This document shows, piece after piece, positions 7,801-7,995 of a stretch of 7,995 nucleotides of DNA. Position numbers and translations under genes: made by a program. How positions within the stretch are numbered: position 1 is the stretch's first letter; every line of letters starts with the position of its first letter. Under the pieces are notes generated by a model. It made no database searches. It saw only the letters and a list, made by a program, of their open reading frames with translations, and was not told where the DNA came from. Source of the DNA: JAYVIQ01 sp043770215 (GTDB taxonomy: Bacteria > Bacteroidota > Bacteroidia > Cytophagales > JAAEPT01); the NCBI GenBank assembly GCA_043770215.1, contig JAYVIQ010000008.1, positions 1 through 7,995 on the forward strand, in the 5' to 3' direction.

Positions 7801-7899
7801 AACAACAAAGCGTATGATAAGTTTAAAAACGATGAATACGTATTTAGTAGCAACAAAAACGGTATAAACATAGCAGCAAGCGCAAGCTTCAAATTTTAA
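4834..7899 (+). CDS. TonB-dependent outer-membrane receptor, CarboxypepD_reg-like N-terminus, not SusC type
   Basis: A 1021-residue outer-membrane receptor that should import a ligand using energy from TonB-ExbBD; the ligand cannot be told from sequence. Residues 1-19 are a signal peptide (cleavage at VFS-Q). Residues about 23-104 are a beta-sandwich carboxypeptidase-regulatory-like domain (GRFNLSLPAGTYTVKA, 58-73). The plug spans about 128-240, with IRGLSDRY (171-178), NQAEIPGLDPNKNSVQLD (184-201) and DWAGGMLDIRTKEYPE (224-239). The barrel follows, with DFLGFDDGTRKLP (274-286), TLARPNFRELAPY (about 742-754) and a C-terminal strand ending in Phe. The SusC hallmark VVVGYG is absent, and the next frame does not begin like a SusD lipoprotein, so this is probably not a polysaccharide-utilisation SusC/SusD pair. 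The GTG start is forced: TAA lies in frame at 4825-4827, and GTG directly begins the signal peptide. No clear Shine-Dalgarno sequence or TonB box was identified. Confidence 0.88.
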   Translation: MRKILVSIVLIFVSTVVFSQTTKGIVSGLVMNMNGDTMKMAKIFVDSSAYKTYSNTRGRFNLSLPAGTYTVKAISPTKEFSDKLPNITVVAGDTTFVNFMLQLQVNQGHTIQINIQREVKDDAGAIAQEVIKSDVAKTGIDKEIISRTPNITQAASKITGVSVVGGKYVYIRGLSDRYSKTILNQAEIPGLDPNKNSVQLDMFPSSFLSSMVVYKTYSPEYPADWAGGMLDIRTKEYPETKKGKPAIELKLGTSFNTMSSLRSNVLSYEGGKLDFLGFDDGTRKLPAYIQELQDNNELGKLEKLPITENQEAYTKAIRSFNKTMDIKRIFVPLNHNFSFTVGNKKQWFKNNDSTSLKNRRTIGYFAGVSYNRSYSYFNNGKRGKFYLKSPVDEVNTLTTRRDLDWERSQDNVMIGSLLNLKYVANKRNSIGFNFIHNHNGQNETSRTSGLTDEGPDITFRNDQLSYLYRALNSVQFYGEHKLKSQESIANVTNHKLTSDTTKGIKRLFSPWMEAPLLDWTAAYTLAKQSEPDLRYVTSDFSVNAGDTTFRFSSIYNAPARYFRYMDELNLDHKINLTLPIEIDSGRVLEFKVGFSNLTKMRNFSETRLDINNFGDFNGKMVDYLADQNTGFQDGEFKVGLLNLSLPKNNYTGFSNVAAGYLKIKAQLTHKLDFVGGVRDEHTLITVTSDDKKLPVGELKRNDILPSINFNYTLLNGVYTKDRYDSTKSNNRILKLRSGYNKTLARPNFRELAPYATEDYDLGFVLIGNSKLDRTLIDNFDLKLEYFPRELETFSAAIFYKKFTNPIELIVNIEASNDEFQWRQVPRADIVGAEFEFKKRLDIISPTLKSWAVSGNLTLVQSAIAIEKAELGNIRATDTYHKDSRPLFGQSPYLANGSIEFEPDSTKFGMGFKSSVFGWILSESKIAVDYNVFGPRLVLVVSGGSPDVYEMPFHSLNFSYTKEITKRFSASLRLVNILNSTVKQVYRFNGNNKAYDKFKNDEYVFSSNKNGINIAASASFKF

Positions 7900-7941
7900 A
7901 ACAAAAACAATCTAAACTTTAAACACAAAATCAAAAGAGAC

Positions 7942-7995
7942 ATGGATACTACAAAAGACAAGACAGGCTTTATAAACAGCAGTTGGTTTTCTATA
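7942..7995 (+). CDS. 5' end of an unidentified gene, probably in the receptor operon
   Basis: An ATG 42 bases after the receptor stop opens a frame that stays open for 18 codons to the window edge (starts MDTTKDKTGF, then INSSWFSI). AAAAGAGA (7933-7940) just upstream could act as a weak ribosome-binding site. No terminator is seen in the gap, so co-transcription with the receptor is likely, and the product may act on or bind the same ligand. The visible N-terminus is polar and lacks a basic-hydrophobic signal peptide start or a lipobox, although a membrane segment could begin beyond the edge. I do not recognise it. Confidence 0.5.
   Translation, partial: MDTTKDKTGFINSSWFSI

Noticed and set aside
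4834..7995. SusC/SusD polysaccharide-utilisation locus
   Set aside because: The receptor has the regulatory-like N-terminal domain but lacks the SusC VVVGYG motif, and the following frame does not start as a SusD lipoprotein. No glycan enzymes are present in the window.
1..7995. CRISPR array, insertion sequence, prophage or defence system
   Set aside because: No regularly spaced repeats of CRISPR length, no transposase or integrase, and no terminal inverted repeats were seen. The genes are ordinary chromosomal envelope genes.

Overview
The window is AT-rich and carries three complete genes, all for cell-envelope functions, plus the first 18 codons of a fourth. A member of the Bacteroidota is strongly suggested. 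The evidence is a long OstA/LptA-like protein, a PpiD-type foldase with a short N-terminal anchor, a TonB-dependent receptor with an N-terminal carboxypeptidase-regulatory-like domain, mostly weak or absent Shine-Dalgarno sequences, and a good match to the Bacteroidota promoter pattern (TTG, about 19 bases, TAnnTTTG) ahead of the foldase gene. I cannot fix the family or genus.

Layout. Positions 1-299 hold no confident gene; they contain a small dyad near the left edge and two related imperfect hairpins, the right-hand one a likely terminator. The minus strand then carries the OstA-like gene (300-1925) and, upstream of it, the PpiD-like gene (2155-4335), separated by 229 bp with a convincing intrinsic terminator just after the PpiD-like gene. 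A 498-bp non-coding stretch (4336-4833) separates this pair from the divergent TonB-dependent receptor gene (4834-7899, plus strand, GTG start). A new reading frame starts 42 bp after the receptor and leaves the window, probably in the same operon.

How the genes fit together. The OstA-like protein is expected to bridge the periplasm in LPS (lipid A) delivery to the outer membrane. The PpiD-like protein is an inner-membrane-anchored periplasmic chaperone/prolyl isomerase for outer-membrane protein folding. The receptor is an outer-membrane beta-barrel client of such a pathway, importing an unidentified ligand. All three are recognisable families. I did not find a convincing undescribed system. 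The items most worth checking are the paired hairpins at 88-129 and 233-290, the three phased TGTTAYCA repeats upstream of the receptor, and the altered active-site loop of the parvulin domain.
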